The notes: generated by a model from the letters alone, not told the origin. Shown: positions 1 through 8,460, numbered from the stretch's first letter. The stretch: DNA of 64,000 bases from Croceibacter atlanticus HTCC2559 (GCF_000196315.1 NC_014230.1:1756001-1820000), one strand, 5' to 3'. Numbers and translations are program-made.

Positions 1-958
1 CTATCACATTACTAAATAAATCTTTTAATGAAATGCCAGCTTCTGCAGCTTGTTGTGGTATAATGCTAGCTTCACTTAAGCCAGGACAAGTATTTACTTC
101 AAGAAAATGAGGCTCATTATTATGAAAGATAAATTCTGCTCTTGTAAGCCCTTTTAACTTTAAGGTCTTGTAAATTTTAATTGCTATTTGTTGTACTTCA
201 TCACGTTGGGCATCAGAGATTCTGGCAGGTGTTATTTCTTGAGATTGCCCGTTGTATTTTGCCTCGTAATCAAAGAAATCATTTTCAGAGACAATTTCTG
301 TTATTGGTAAAGCGGTTATAGTAGTGTTGTAGGTAATTACACCTACAGAAACTTCTGTACCATCTAGAAAACTTTCAACCAAAACTTCATCATCTTCTTT
401 AAATGCTACATCTAATGCCTTTGGAAATTCTTCAGCATTATAAACTTTACTTATCCCAAAACTGCTACCAGCTTTATTTGCTTTCACAAAACACGGTAAG
501 CCAACTTTAGAGATAATCTGATTTACATTTACAGTGTCTCCTTTATTTATAAACACATTTGTAGCGGTTTTAATGCCATAAGGTTTAAGAACGCTAATAG
601 TATCCCTTTTATTAAAAGTGAGTGCGGCACTATAAAAATCGCAAGCAGTTTGAGGTATGTTTAACAGCTCCAAATAGGCTTGTAGTTTACCATCTTCGCC
701 TGGTGTGCCGTGTATTATATTAAAAACAACATCAAACCTTATTGTCTTGCCTTGCTTTATAAAAGAAAAATCATTTTTATTTATAACATAACTATGATTT
801 TCATCATCAAAAGCTAGCCATTCTTCTTTAAGTATATGTACTCGGTAAGGTGTGTATTTTTCTAGGTCAATGTGTTTGTAAACAACATTTCCGCTGTTAA
901 GTGAAATTTGAAATTCACTTGAATATCCGCCCATAGCGATGGCCACAATTGTTTTCAT
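1..958 (-). CDS. ddl: D-alanine--D-alanine ligase (C-terminus cut by window edge)
   Basis: ATP-grasp ligase joining two D-alanines for the peptidoglycan stem peptide, in the cytoplasm. The frame opens with ATG at 956-958 and stays open to base 1, about 319 residues. The usual length is near 320-330, so only the last few residues are missing. Visible landmarks are the N-terminal AMGGYSSE stretch, HGTPGEDG near residue 80, the central ATP-grasp segment with FVKANKAGSS, and the metal/ATP motif EVNTCPG near the end. It diverges from the PASTA-protein gene, and both promoters lie in the 114-base gap. Family assignment is firm. Confidence 0.95.
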   Translation of the reverse strand, partial: MKTIVAIAMGGYSSEFQISLNSGNVVYKHIDLEKYTPYRVHILKEEWLAFDDENHSYVINKNDFSFIKQGKTIRFDVVFNIIHGTPGEDGKLQAYLELLNIPQTACDFYSAALTFNKRDTISVLKPYGIKTATNVFINKGDTVNVNQIISKVGLPCFVKANKAGSSFGISKVYNAEEFPKALDVAFKEDDEVLVESFLDGTEVSVGVITYNTTITALPITEIVSENDFFDYEAKYNGQSQEITPARISDAQRDEVQQIAIKIYKTLKLKGLTRAEFIFHNNEPHFLEVNTCPGLSEASIIPQQAAEAGISLKDLFSNVI

Positions 959-1001
959 TTTCAATAAAATTAGAAAGGAAACGTTATTTGCTTAACAATT
1001 T

Positions 1002-1031
1002 CAAAAGTAACTCGAAATACGCTACTAACAA
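1002..1031 (-). promoter_or_regulatory. Bacteroidota-type promoter for ddl
   Basis: On the minus strand TTG (plus 1029-1031) is followed after 19 bases by TACTTTTG (plus 1002-1009), an exact match to the TTG-N17-23-TAnnTTTG consensus of the Bacteroidota primary sigma factor. The box lies about 43 bases before the ddl ATG. Confidence 0.7.
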
Positions 1032-1047
1032 AACGCAAGCTATTTTA

Positions 1048-1055
1048 TATCTTTG
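1048..1055 (+). promoter_or_regulatory. Promoter -7 box for PASTA protein-rluD
   Basis: TATCTTTG matches TAnnTTTG and sits 17 bases before the ATG at 1073. No clear TTG is present at the usual upstream distance. It points away from the ddl promoter, so the two genes are divergently transcribed from one short region. Confidence 0.6.
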
Positions 1056-1072
1056 CGTCTTAACCTTCACAA

Positions 1073-1693
1073 ATGAGCATTGTAAAATTTATTTTTAGTA
1101 AGACATTCTTAATTCAAGTTGTCTTAGCAATTGTAGCAGTTTTTGTAATCTGTTATATCGCATTATGGTATTTAGATATATCTACCAATCACGACCAGCG
1201 TATCGAGGTTCCAGATCTTTCTAGAATGGCATTAGATCAGGTTGATACTCAATTGGAAGAGCTAGACCTTAGAAGAGAAATATTAGACTCTGCTAATTAC
1301 AATCCAGACTTCCCTAAATATTCTGTGATAGAGCAAGTACCTGCTGCAGGTAAGTTTGTGAAAGAAAATAGGAAAATATACCTTACTTTAAATCCGTCTG
1401 GTTATGGAACTATCGAAATTCCTAACCTTATAAGACGTACGCGTAGACAAGTAGAACCTACATTACGTTCTTTAGGGTTTGAGATAGGAGATGTTACTTT
1501 TAAGCCAGATATTGCTAAAGATGCTGTGCTAGAGTTACGCCATAAAGGCAAACGTATAGAACCAGGTGATATGCTTATGAAAACGTCTAAGATTGATTTA
1601 ATTTTAGGAGATGGTTCTGGAAGATATAATGGTAATCTGGATAATGATGATGATAATGACGGAACACAAGACACCAATGACACAGAACAGTAA
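1073..1693 (+). CDS. Membrane-anchored PASTA-domain protein
   Basis: A single-pass membrane protein with two extracytoplasmic PASTA domains, a fold that in other proteins binds peptidoglycan or muropeptides. Residues 12-33 form one hydrophobic helix with a short cytoplasmic head. PASTA 1 covers about 43-108 and PASTA 2 about 113-179. The last 20 residues are an Asp/Asn-rich tail. No kinase domain is attached, unlike PknB-type PASTA proteins. It diverges from ddl and overlaps rluD by 17 bases. The ddl neighbour suggests a cell-wall role, which is inference. Confidence 0.85.
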   Translation: MSIVKFIFSKTFLIQVVLAIVAVFVICYIALWYLDISTNHDQRIEVPDLSRMALDQVDTQLEELDLRREILDSANYNPDFPKYSVIEQVPAAGKFVKENRKIYLTLNPSGYGTIEIPNLIRRTRRQVEPTLRSLGFEIGDVTFKPDIAKDAVLELRHKGKRIEPGDMLMKTSKIDLILGDGSGRYNGNLDNDDDNDGTQDTNDTEQ

Positions 1694-2747
1694 ACTTAGC
1701 CCTAAAGGGTTTGACACATCAAACTCATCAGAAGATAATGATGATGACCTGTATGAACACTATGCCTTTACAGCTAGCAAAGGACAGGAACCGTTACGAG
1801 TAGATAAATTTTTAATGAATTTCATTGAAAATGCAACACGTAATAAAATACAGAAAGCAGCCAAAGAAGGTAATATTTATGTAAATGATGCTGTTGTAAA
1901 ACAAAACTACAAAGTAAAAGCAGGCGATGAGGTTAAGGTGTTATTTGAGCATCCGCCTTATGAAATGTTGCTTACGCCTGAAGATATACCTTTAAACATT
2001 GTTCACGAAGATGACGATGTACTGGTAGTTAATAAGCCTGCCGGTATGGTTGTTCATCCTGGTCATGGTAATTACTCAGGAACCTTAATAAATGCATTAG
2101 TTTTTCACTTTGATAACTTACCAAATAATAGCAGTAACCGTCCAGGTTTAGTGCATAGGATTGATAAAGATACAAGTGGTTTATTAGTTGTAGCTAAGAC
2201 AGAACATGCAATGACGCATTTGTCTAAACAGTTTTTTAATAAGACAAGCTCTAGAGAATACATAGCCTTAGTATGGGGAAATGTTGAAGATGATCAAGGT
2301 ACTATAGAAGGTCATATTGGAAGACACCCTAAAAATAGATTACAGAATACCGTATTTTTAGAAGATGATGCCGATGAAAAAGGTAAGCCAGCCGTTACAC
2401 ATTATAAAGTGATAGAGCGTTTAGGGTACGTAACATTATTATCTTGTAAATTAGAAACAGGACGCACGCACCAAATTCGTGTTCATTTAAAACATATTGG
2501 TCATACTCTTTTTAACGATGAACGTTATGGAGGTGATAAAATCTTAAAAGGAACACACTTTAGTAAGTACAAACAGTTTGTGGATAATTGCTTTAAAACG
2601 TTACCACGACAAGCCCTACACGCTAAAACTTTGGGGTTTGAACATCCAGTGTCTGGCGAGTGGTTAAGTTTTGATTCTGAAATCCCAAAGGATATAAGTG
2701 ACTGTGTAGACAAGTGGCGTAATTATGCCACACACGCTATGGACTAA
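1677..2747 (+). CDS. rluD: RluA/RluD-family 23S rRNA pseudouridine synthase
   Basis: Converts uridines in 23S rRNA to pseudouridine during ribosome assembly. It has an N-terminal S4 RNA-binding domain (VDKFLMNFIENATRNKIQ region) followed by the synthase domain. The catalytic HRIDKDTSGL motif carries the nucleophilic Asp, and the GRTHQIRVH motif typical of the family is present. The frame opens at 1611, but the ATG at 1677 gives a normal 356-residue protein starting MTQNSK and only a short overlap with the PASTA gene stop. ATG 1656 is the alternative. Translation is probably coupled to the upstream gene. Confidence 0.93.
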   Translation: MTQNSKLSPKGFDTSNSSEDNDDDLYEHYAFTASKGQEPLRVDKFLMNFIENATRNKIQKAAKEGNIYVNDAVVKQNYKVKAGDEVKVLFEHPPYEMLLTPEDIPLNIVHEDDDVLVVNKPAGMVVHPGHGNYSGTLINALVFHFDNLPNNSSNRPGLVHRIDKDTSGLLVVAKTEHAMTHLSKQFFNKTSSREYIALVWGNVEDDQGTIEGHIGRHPKNRLQNTVFLEDDADEKGKPAVTHYKVIERLGYVTLLSCKLETGRTHQIRVHLKHIGHTLFNDERYGGDKILKGTHFSKYKQFVDNCFKTLPRQALHAKTLGFEHPVSGEWLSFDSEIPKDISDCVDKWRNYATHAMD

Positions 2748-2887
2748 TAGCATCCTATTTCTCTATATTTCTATAAATAAATTCGTTGTCAAGCATTTTT
2801 AGCAACGCTAATTAGGTTGTATTTTTGACAATATATCCACGCCATTACTATGGTTATAATTAATGTTACGAGTATAAAGAATTGTTT

Positions 2888-3652
2888 ATGAAGATAGTAG
2901 TTTCTCCAGCAAAGAGTTTAGATTTTGAAACCAAAATGCCTACCACGCGTGGTACACAACCCACATTTTTAGAACAGGCTGCTCAAATAAATAGAAAACT
3001 AGAGACTTTTTCTAAAGCTAAACTAGGTAAGTTAATGAGCATTAGTGATAAGCTTGCTGACCTTAATTACCAACGTTATAAAGACTTTACTGAAACTCAT
3101 GACAAGAAAAATGCACGGCCAGCAATGTATGCTTTTGCAGGAGATGTTTACACAGGTTTAGATGCTTATACAATAGAAGAAGAAAAGATAGATGCTGTAA
3201 ATGATAGATTACGAATCTTGAGTGGTATGTATGGAATTTTAAAACCTTTAGATTTTATACAACCATACCGCTTAGAAATGGGAACAAAATTACCTGTAGG
3301 ACGAGGAAATAAAGACCTTTACGACGTATGGAAAGAACCTGTTACTACATACTTAAATAACGAGCTTGAAGATGATGAGTTATTTTTAAATTTAGCAAGT
3401 CAAGAATACTTTAAGGCAGTTGATACCAAGGCTCTAAAAGTTCCTGTGATTTCACCGGTTTTTAAAGATTTTAAAAATGGAAAACTTAAGATAATAGCTT
3501 TCTTCGCTAAAAAAGCGAGAGGAAGTATGGTACGTTATATAGTCGATAAAGATTGTAAAACACTTGAAGACGTTAAAGGTTTTGACTACGAAGGCTATCG
3601 TTTTAGTGAAGTACATACAGAGAAAGCACAAGAACCAGTTTTTATTAGATAG
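2888..3652 (+). CDS. yaaA: Peroxide stress protein YaaA family (UPF0246)
   Basis: A DUF328/UPF0246 protein of 254 residues, the normal family length. In E. coli YaaA lowers free iron and DNA damage during hydrogen peroxide stress. The start [13 protein letters not shown] is the family signature, so ATG 2888 is preferred over TTG 2882. [21 protein letters not shown] in the middle and the C-terminal GFDYEGYRF segment are also typical. A TATTTTTG box at 2820-2827 is a likely promoter. The biochemical activity is known only for distant homologues. Confidence 0.88.
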   Translation: MKIVVSPAKSLDFETKMPTTRGTQPTFLEQAAQINRKLETFSKAKLGKLMSISDKLADLNYQRYKDFTETHDKKNARPAMYAFAGDVYTGLDAYTIEEEKIDAVNDRLRILSGMYGILKPLDFIQPYRLEMGTKLPVGRGNKDLYDVWKEPVTTYLNNELEDDELFLNLASQEYFKAVDTKALKVPVISPVFKDFKNGKLKIIAFFAKKARGSMVRYIVDKDCKTLEDVKGFDYEGYRFSEVHTEKAQEPVFIR

Positions 3653-3778
3653 CTGTTAAAAGATTAATTTGAAAGACTATTAAATTTAGAACTACCTAAA
3701 CCCGAAACTATCTTTCATCATACGCATCCATACCAGCCTTTTATTCCAAAACATACAACAAAACTGATAGTTGGTACA

Positions 3779-4378
3779 TTGCCACCACCACGTTTTACAA
3801 CGGGTACTTTAAAACCAAATGACGTGGCCTTTTCTTACGGAAGTATAGATGGTCTACTTTGGCCAGTTTTAGAACAAGTATTTCAGGTGTCTCTCGATTA
3901 CGAAACCACAGATGTTGCTATTTCACAACGAAAAGCGTTATTAAAAAAACATCATATTGGTATTTGTGATATTGTGGATTCAGCATATAGAGATAAGGTT
4001 GACGCTTCAGATGTTGGATTGCGGGATATAAAATTAAGAGACCTTATAGCTTATCTGGAAAAGCATAAGACTATACACACACTATTGTTTACTGGTGGTA
4101 ACAGTAAAAATGGACCTGAATATTTTTTCAGAAAACATTTAAAGGAATATCAGTTAAAATTAGAAGTAGTGAATAATGATGTGCCTAGAATACATCAATT
4201 TACAATGCCATCTTCTAACCGCATGATTACAACCGTATCTTTAACCTCACCGTCAGGATCTGCAAATAGAGCAGTAGGTAGTATACAGTTGTATAAAGAT
4301 TTAAAAAAACAAAACCCGAAATTCAATACAATTGATTTCCGAGTCTTGCAATACAGAAAGTTTTTCACAAATCTGTAA
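3779..4378 (+). CDS. Uracil-DNA-glycosylase-fold family protein (start uncertain)
   Basis: A member of a Bacteroidota family with the uracil-DNA glycosylase fold, probably acting on DNA bases; substrate unknown. GTLPPPRF at the N-terminus resembles a motif 1 loop, and SPSGSANR near residue 157 resembles the motif 2 loop of UDG/MUG enzymes. LLFTGGNSKNGPEYF is another conserved-looking block. The frame is open from 3668, and the stretch HPYQPFIP...LIVGT before 3779 reads like genuine protein. No ATG, GTG or TTG occurs in frame there, and TTG 3779 would cut into the first strand. See findings. Confidence 0.75.
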   Translation: MPPPRFTTGTLKPNDVAFSYGSIDGLLWPVLEQVFQVSLDYETTDVAISQRKALLKKHHIGICDIVDSAYRDKVDASDVGLRDIKLRDLIAYLEKHKTIHTLLFTGGNSKNGPEYFFRKHLKEYQLKLEVVNNDVPRIHQFTMPSSNRMITTVSLTSPSGSANRAVGSIQLYKDLKKQNPKFNTIDFRVLQYRKFFTNL

Positions 4379-4408
4379 GAGAAAATTTAAATGCCTTAAG
4401 CGTTTAAA

Positions 4409-4537
4409 TTATTTTTTATTCTGTTGATCTTTGATTGTTTTTTCATCAATATCAACTTTATTAGTTTCTATATTTCTGTTTCCTGTAGGATTCGTTGGAT
4501 GTTTTTGTTCCGTCTTCCTTTCAAATTTCTTATCCAT
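4409..4537 (-). CDS. Small hydrophilic protein, 42 residues
   Basis: An ATG-initiated frame of 42 residues beginning MDKKFERKTEQKHPTNPTGN and ending in a lysine-rich tail. It is highly charged, with no cysteine, membrane segment or known motif. It lies between the convergent ends of the glycosylase-fold gene and trpA, in a gap that would otherwise be 240 bases. I recall similar short N/K/T-rich proteins in Flavobacteriaceae but cannot name a family. It could be a chance frame, although the composition looks protein-like. Function unknown. Confidence 0.5.
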   Translation of the reverse strand: MDKKFERKTEQKHPTNPTGNRNIETNKVDIDEKTIKDQQNKK

Positions 4538-4620
4538 AATTCTGTATTTTTTTGTTTGATATCTAAATTTAAATATTAAACAGAAGAATGTAAAACTATG
4601 ACTTCTAAGACTTTGTTAAA

Positions 4621-5382
4621 CTATCTTATGGTTTTAACAAATTGAGGAATATTTGCAACACCTTCTTTAGTAAGATGTTTTATAAATGCAGATCCTATAA
4701 TTGCTCCTTTAGCATTTGCAGTAGCATCTTTAAAGGTTTGCTCATCTTTAATCCCAAATCCAACAATTTGTGGATTTGTTAAATTTAAATCTTTAATTCT
4801 TTTAAAATAAGATTGCTGCGCTTCTCCAAATCCGCTTGTACTACCTGTAACACTTGCTGAACTCACCATATAAATAAAAGCGTTTGAAGCCTCATCTATT
4901 TGCTTTATACGCTCATCTGATGTTTGTGGAGTAATTAAGAATACATTGGAAAGGTTGTGTTTTTCGAAAATCCCTTTATAATGGTCTTCATATTCTGCTA
5001 ATGGTAAATCTGGGACAATTAAGCCATCAATACCTATTGCTTCACATTCTTTACAAAATGCTTCAAACCCAAATTGCAACATAGGATTAAAGTATCCCAT
5101 AATAATTAAAGGGATAGAAACTTGAGATCTTATATCTCTTAATTGCTCAAACAAAAGTTTGGTAGTCATACCATTTTGCAATGCTTTTGTTGAACTTTCT
5201 TGTATGGTAGGTCCATCTGCTAAAGGATCACTAAAAGGTAAACCGATTTCAATCATATCTACACCGCTATCTTCGAGTGATTTTATGATTGTAACAGTAT
5301 CGTTTAGTTCTGGATAACCTGCTGTAAAGTAAATAGACAAAAGTGTTTTGTCTTCAGCTAATGTTTTGTGTATTCTGTTCAT
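4621..5382 (-). CDS. trpA: Tryptophan synthase alpha subunit
   Basis: Cleaves indole-3-glycerol phosphate to indole and glyceraldehyde 3-phosphate, passing indole to TrpB. The length of 253 residues is normal for a TIM-barrel alpha subunit. IEIGLPFSDPLADGPT carries the catalytic pair Glu45 and Asp56, and the phosphate-binding GFGIK loop and SAFIKH segment follow later. It is flanked by a sirtuin gene and a small ORF, with no other trp gene nearby, and it has its own promoter box. The usual flavobacterial arrangement is a trp operon ending trpB-trpA, so its isolation is notable. Confidence 0.96.
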   Translation of the reverse strand: MNRIHKTLAEDKTLLSIYFTAGYPELNDTVTIIKSLEDSGVDMIEIGLPFSDPLADGPTIQESSTKALQNGMTTKLLFEQLRDIRSQVSIPLIIMGYFNPMLQFGFEAFCKECEAIGIDGLIVPDLPLAEYEDHYKGIFEKHNLSNVFLITPQTSDERIKQIDEASNAFIYMVSSASVTGSTSGFGEAQQSYFKRIKDLNLTNPQIVGFGIKDEQTFKDATANAKGAIIGSAFIKHLTKEGVANIPQFVKTIR

Positions 5383-5399
5383 AGTCTGCTAATGTCTTG

Positions 5400-5427
5400 C
5401 AAAAATAAGCAATCGTTAGAGCTTTAA
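5400..5427 (-). promoter_or_regulatory. Promoter for trpA
   Basis: On the minus strand TTA (plus 5425-5427), 17 bases, then TATTTTTG (plus 5400-5407), ending 17 bases before the trpA ATG. This supports separate transcription from the sirtuin operon. Confidence 0.55.
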
Positions 5428-5440
5428 ATAGAATAAAGTG

Positions 5441-6142
5441 TTAGTCTTTTCTCAATAATTTATCTGTAACTTTCTTTACACCTTTAGATGCTGTATCTTC
5501 TATTATTGTTAAGCGTTTAGATGCCTTTACGTTTGGTTTAGGATCTATAAAATAAATAGGGGTTTCCTCGTGTACAAAATTTATTAGACTAGCTGCTGGA
5601 TACACCTGCATAGAGGTACCAATAATTATGAGTATGTCTGCCTGCTCGGTAATAGATATTGCGTGATCGAGCATTGGTACTGCTTCGCCAAACCAAACTA
5701 TGTGAGGCCTAAGTTGGTGATTGTGTTCACAGAAATCTCCTAGGTTTAAATCTGTTGTCCAGTCTAGCACTAAGTTTTCATCAAAAGTACTTCTTACCTT
5801 ATTAAGCTCGCCATGTAGATGAATTACATTACTGCTACCAGCACGTTCGTGAAGGTTATCTACATTTTGAGTGATGATATGTACAATAAAATGCTCTTCT
5901 AATTTAGCGAGACCAATATGACCCTCATTAGGAGATACCTCTTTAAGTTGTTTTCTGCGTTGGTTGTAAAACTCTAATACTAACTCTGGATTACGTTCAA
6001 AAGCTTGCGGTGTGGCAACTTCCATCACGTCATGACCTTCCCAAAGGCCGTCTGCATCTCTAAAGGTTTTGAGGCCGCTTTCGGCGCTCATACCAGCACC
6101 AGTTAATACTACTATGGTTTTTTTAGAAGATTCTGTTTTCAA
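5441..6142 (-). CDS. cobB: Sirtuin, NAD-dependent protein deacylase
   Basis: A Sir2-family enzyme of 233 residues that uses NAD+ to remove acyl groups from lysines. The NAD-binding GAGMSAESG is at 15-23, TQNVDNLH at 91-98, and the catalytic His is at 110 (HLHGEL). Tyr59 and Arg62 in FYNQRR match the class III pair that favours succinyl/malonyl lysine. The region that normally holds four zinc-binding cysteines (about 113-145) has only Cys138, so the zinc site appears lost. The start is TTG, with no ATG upstream in frame. It is last in a minus-strand gene series and 42 bases after the esterase gene. Confidence 0.92.
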   Translation of the reverse strand: MKTESSKKTIVVLTGAGMSAESGLKTFRDADGLWEGHDVMEVATPQAFERNPELVLEFYNQRRKQLKEVSPNEGHIGLAKLEEHFIVHIITQNVDNLHERAGSSNVIHLHGELNKVRSTFDENLVLDWTTDLNLGDFCEHNHQLRPHIVWFGEAVPMLDHAISITEQADILIIIGTSMQVYPAASLINFVHEETPIYFIDPKPNVKASKRLTIIEDTASKGVKKVTDKLLRKD

Positions 6143-6184
6143 AATTTCTGTTTTACTTAAAATTACTGAAATTTAATTGAAAGC

Positions 6185-6832
6185 CTAATCTAACCAGGTT
6201 TTGAATTCGTAAAAATTTTGTGGTGCAACACCATGACCAACTGGAAATTCAGAATACTTATAATTAATATTTAATTGATCTAGAAAAGGTTTTGCCTTAC
6301 GCGCCCAATCAATAGGAATAACTTGGTCTACAGAACCGTGTGAGCAATAAAATGTTAGGTTAGAAAAATCGTTGTCTTGGTAACCTTCAACTAAAATATC
6401 TTCATTTACATAACCGCTTAATGCTACTACACGCTTAATTTTTTCTGGGTAGGATAGTGCAACAGCATAACTCAAGATTGTACCTTGACTAAAACCTAGT
6501 AGGGTTACATTGTCTTCATCTATTGGATATGCTTTAAGGGCTTCATCTATAAAATTAGAAATCTTATCTCTACTTTCTATTGCCTCTTCTTCATTACTGA
6601 ATTTTCCGCCAGCGGCATCAAAATTAATTGTGTACCACGCATTGCCATAAGGTTGCATAGGTTGCGGTGCTCTCACAGAGATAACCATATACTTGTCATC
6701 TAATTCTGTAGCAAATGAAAATAAATCATTTTCATCGCTACCGTAACCGTGAAACATAAAGATAACAGGTGCTTTTTTGGTTAAAGATGAAGGTTTTATG
6801 ATGTGGTGTAATGATAAGGGTGCTGTTGTCAA
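6185..6832 (-). CDS. Alpha/beta hydrolase, phospholipase/carboxylesterase family
   Basis: A 215-residue serine hydrolase of the carboxylesterase/phospholipase type (Pfam Abhydrolase_2). FMFHGYGSDENDL forms the oxyanion region near residues 25-37. The nucleophile is Ser115 in GFSQG, the acid Asp169 in GSVDQVIP, and the base His200 in VGHGVAP. There is no signal peptide, so it is cytoplasmic. The start is TTG followed by MTTAPLSLHH-type sequence, and no better codon is seen. It lies 13 bases after the DUF4870-like gene in the same orientation. Substrate unknown. Confidence 0.88.
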   Translation of the reverse strand: MTTAPLSLHHIIKPSSLTKKAPVIFMFHGYGSDENDLFSFATELDDKYMVISVRAPQPMQPYGNAWYTINFDAAGGKFSNEEEAIESRDKISNFIDEALKAYPIDEDNVTLLGFSQGTILSYAVALSYPEKIKRVVALSGYVNEDILVEGYQDNDFSNLTFYCSHGSVDQVIPIDWARKAKPFLDQLNINYKYSEFPVGHGVAPQNFYEFKTWLD

Positions 6833-6845
6833 AATTGTAATAGTT

Positions 6846-7187
6846 TTAGTTTGTTGGTACTATAATAGAAAACCATTTTTGGAATAGAGGACCTAATACA
6901 GGAATTTCTTGATACTTGCCTTGTGCAGCACCTATAAAGCCAAAAGCCCACAGTACTACAATAAATACCCAAAATGCAGAAAAGATTAAGAGGCTGTCAA
7001 ACCAACCAATAACAAATGCCAAAGATAACTGCAGTAAATGTATACCTATTGCTTGCCTTAAATGAAAACCTCCAAATTTAGTAGGGTTATCTTTATGCAT
7101 AAACAATGCTATAAGTGCACCTATAAATGTTAAGTAGGAGACCACTGCAATAGTTTTTCCTGGTATAATGTTTTCTTGTGTATTCAT
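6846..7187 (-). CDS. Small membrane protein, DUF4870/Tic20-like
   Basis: A 113-residue protein with three hydrophobic segments (about 12-30, 50-66 and 68-92). The sequence between them, FGGFHLRQAIGIHL, resembles the DUF4870/Tic20-like family, in which a conserved FHxRQ stretch follows the first helix. It starts with ATG and lies between the dihydroorotase-like and esterase genes, with gaps of 22 and 13 bases. Function is unknown; the family is a general inner-membrane group. Confidence 0.75.
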   Translation of the reverse strand: MNTQENIIPGKTIAVVSYLTFIGALIALFMHKDNPTKFGGFHLRQAIGIHLLQLSLAFVIGWFDSLLIFSAFWVFIVVLWAFGFIGAAQGKYQEIPVLGPLFQKWFSIIVPTN

Positions 7188-7209
7188 AATAAACTAAGAA
7201 ATTATCTAT

Positions 7210-8460
7210 TTAGTTAAGTAATATATCTCCTTGAGAAACTATGCCGTAAACCGTACCTTTTAAAGTAGTGCCAAGTAAAGCTGAATTTTTGGAGGTAGAC
7301 AAGACATTTTTCTCTGTAAATGTTGAAGATCCTTCTGGATTAAATAAGCTGAAGTTTGCTTTATTACCTTCCTTAATTTCTGAAGTTTTTATATTAAATC
7401 TCTGTTTTCCTCGTGTTAGAAAATTAACGATTTCTTCTGTGGTAAATATAGTTTTTAAGGCACCAAAAGCTGTCTCTAGGCCAATGCTACCATAAGAAGC
7501 ATTTTCAAATTCAGTTTTCTTATGCTCAATATCTATTGGTTGATGATCACTAGTAACCATATCTATTGTGCCGTCTTTTAATCCTTTTCGTAAAGCATCT
7601 ACATCTGTGGCAGTTCGTAATGGTGGTTGTAGTTTATAGTTACTCTCAAATTCTTCTAATTTATCATCTGTAAGTAATAAGTGATTTACACTTACACTAC
7701 AAGTAATATCCAATCCCTTCGCTTTTGCATCTTTAATAAGCTCAACAGATTTTGCTGTGGTTATTGTAGGGATGTGAAGCTTTCCTCCAGTATATTCTAA
7801 TATGAAAAGGTCTCTTGTAATTTGTAATTCTTCAGCTAATGAAGGAATTCCTTTTAGGCCATAAAGTGTACTGTTATGATGCTCATTAACTAATCCTTTT
7901 CCAGCAATTTGATTGTCTTGCGGGTAACTTTGTACTAACCCATTAAAATTTTGGGCATAAAGCAGTGCGATCTTTAACAAATTGGCATTAGTTATAGCGT
8001 GTTTGTAGTCTCCAAATGTTATTGCGCCATGTTTATGCATATCATACAGCTCTGCTAAATCTACTCCTTTAGAGTGTTTTGTGAGTGCTCCACATATATG
8101 TAATGCAACAGCATGAAGTTGAGCTTTGTTTGTAATAGCCACAACTAAAGAGCTAGTGTCTACAATAGGATTTGTTTTAGGATTTAAGACTATATCTGTA
8201 AATCCACTTTTTCCTGCTACATTAAGACCATTAGCTATAGTTTCGCGTTCTTCATAACCAGGTTCTCCAAAACTCACACTGGAGTCAAACCAACCTTGAG
8301 AAAGATGAAGGTTTTCTAACTTTACCACAGTATCTGCAGAAGTTGTTATAGTTTCTGCAATAGTTTTTATGGTACCATTTTCCACAAGAATATCTACTTG
8401 CTTGTTATGAAACGCGCTCTTAGGATCTATTATTTTTGCAGATTTAATTAATATGGTCAT
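7210..8460 (-). CDS. Dihydroorotase-like protein lacking metal ligands
   Basis: A 416-residue amidohydrolase-fold protein related to class I dihydroorotase (pyrimidine synthesis). The N-terminal composite sheet, the FGEPGYEERETIANGLNVA block and C-terminal SDHQPIDIEHKK...GLETAFGAL align with the family. The HxH metal motif is replaced by WFDSSVS, the HCED-type His by SYPQDN, and HxxH by HIPTIT; only the Asp of TSDHQ remains. It is therefore probably not an active zinc hydrolase. ATG 8460 is chosen because it overlaps the upstream stop as ATGA; the longer frame to 8529 runs into the upstream gene. Confidence 0.85.
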   Translation of the reverse strand: MTILIKSAKIIDPKSAFHNKQVDILVENGTIKTIAETITTSADTVVKLENLHLSQGWFDSSVSFGEPGYEERETIANGLNVAGKSGFTDIVLNPKTNPIVDTSSLVVAITNKAQLHAVALHICGALTKHSKGVDLAELYDMHKHGAITFGDYKHAITNANLLKIALLYAQNFNGLVQSYPQDNQIAGKGLVNEHHNSTLYGLKGIPSLAEELQITRDLFILEYTGGKLHIPTITTAKSVELIKDAKAKGLDITCSVSVNHLLLTDDKLEEFESNYKLQPPLRTATDVDALRKGLKDGTIDMVTSDHQPIDIEHKKTEFENASYGSIGLETAFGALKTIFTTEEIVNFLTRGKQRFNIKTSEIKEGNKANFSLFNPEGSSTFTEKNVLSTSKNSALLGTTLKGTVYGIVSQGDILLN

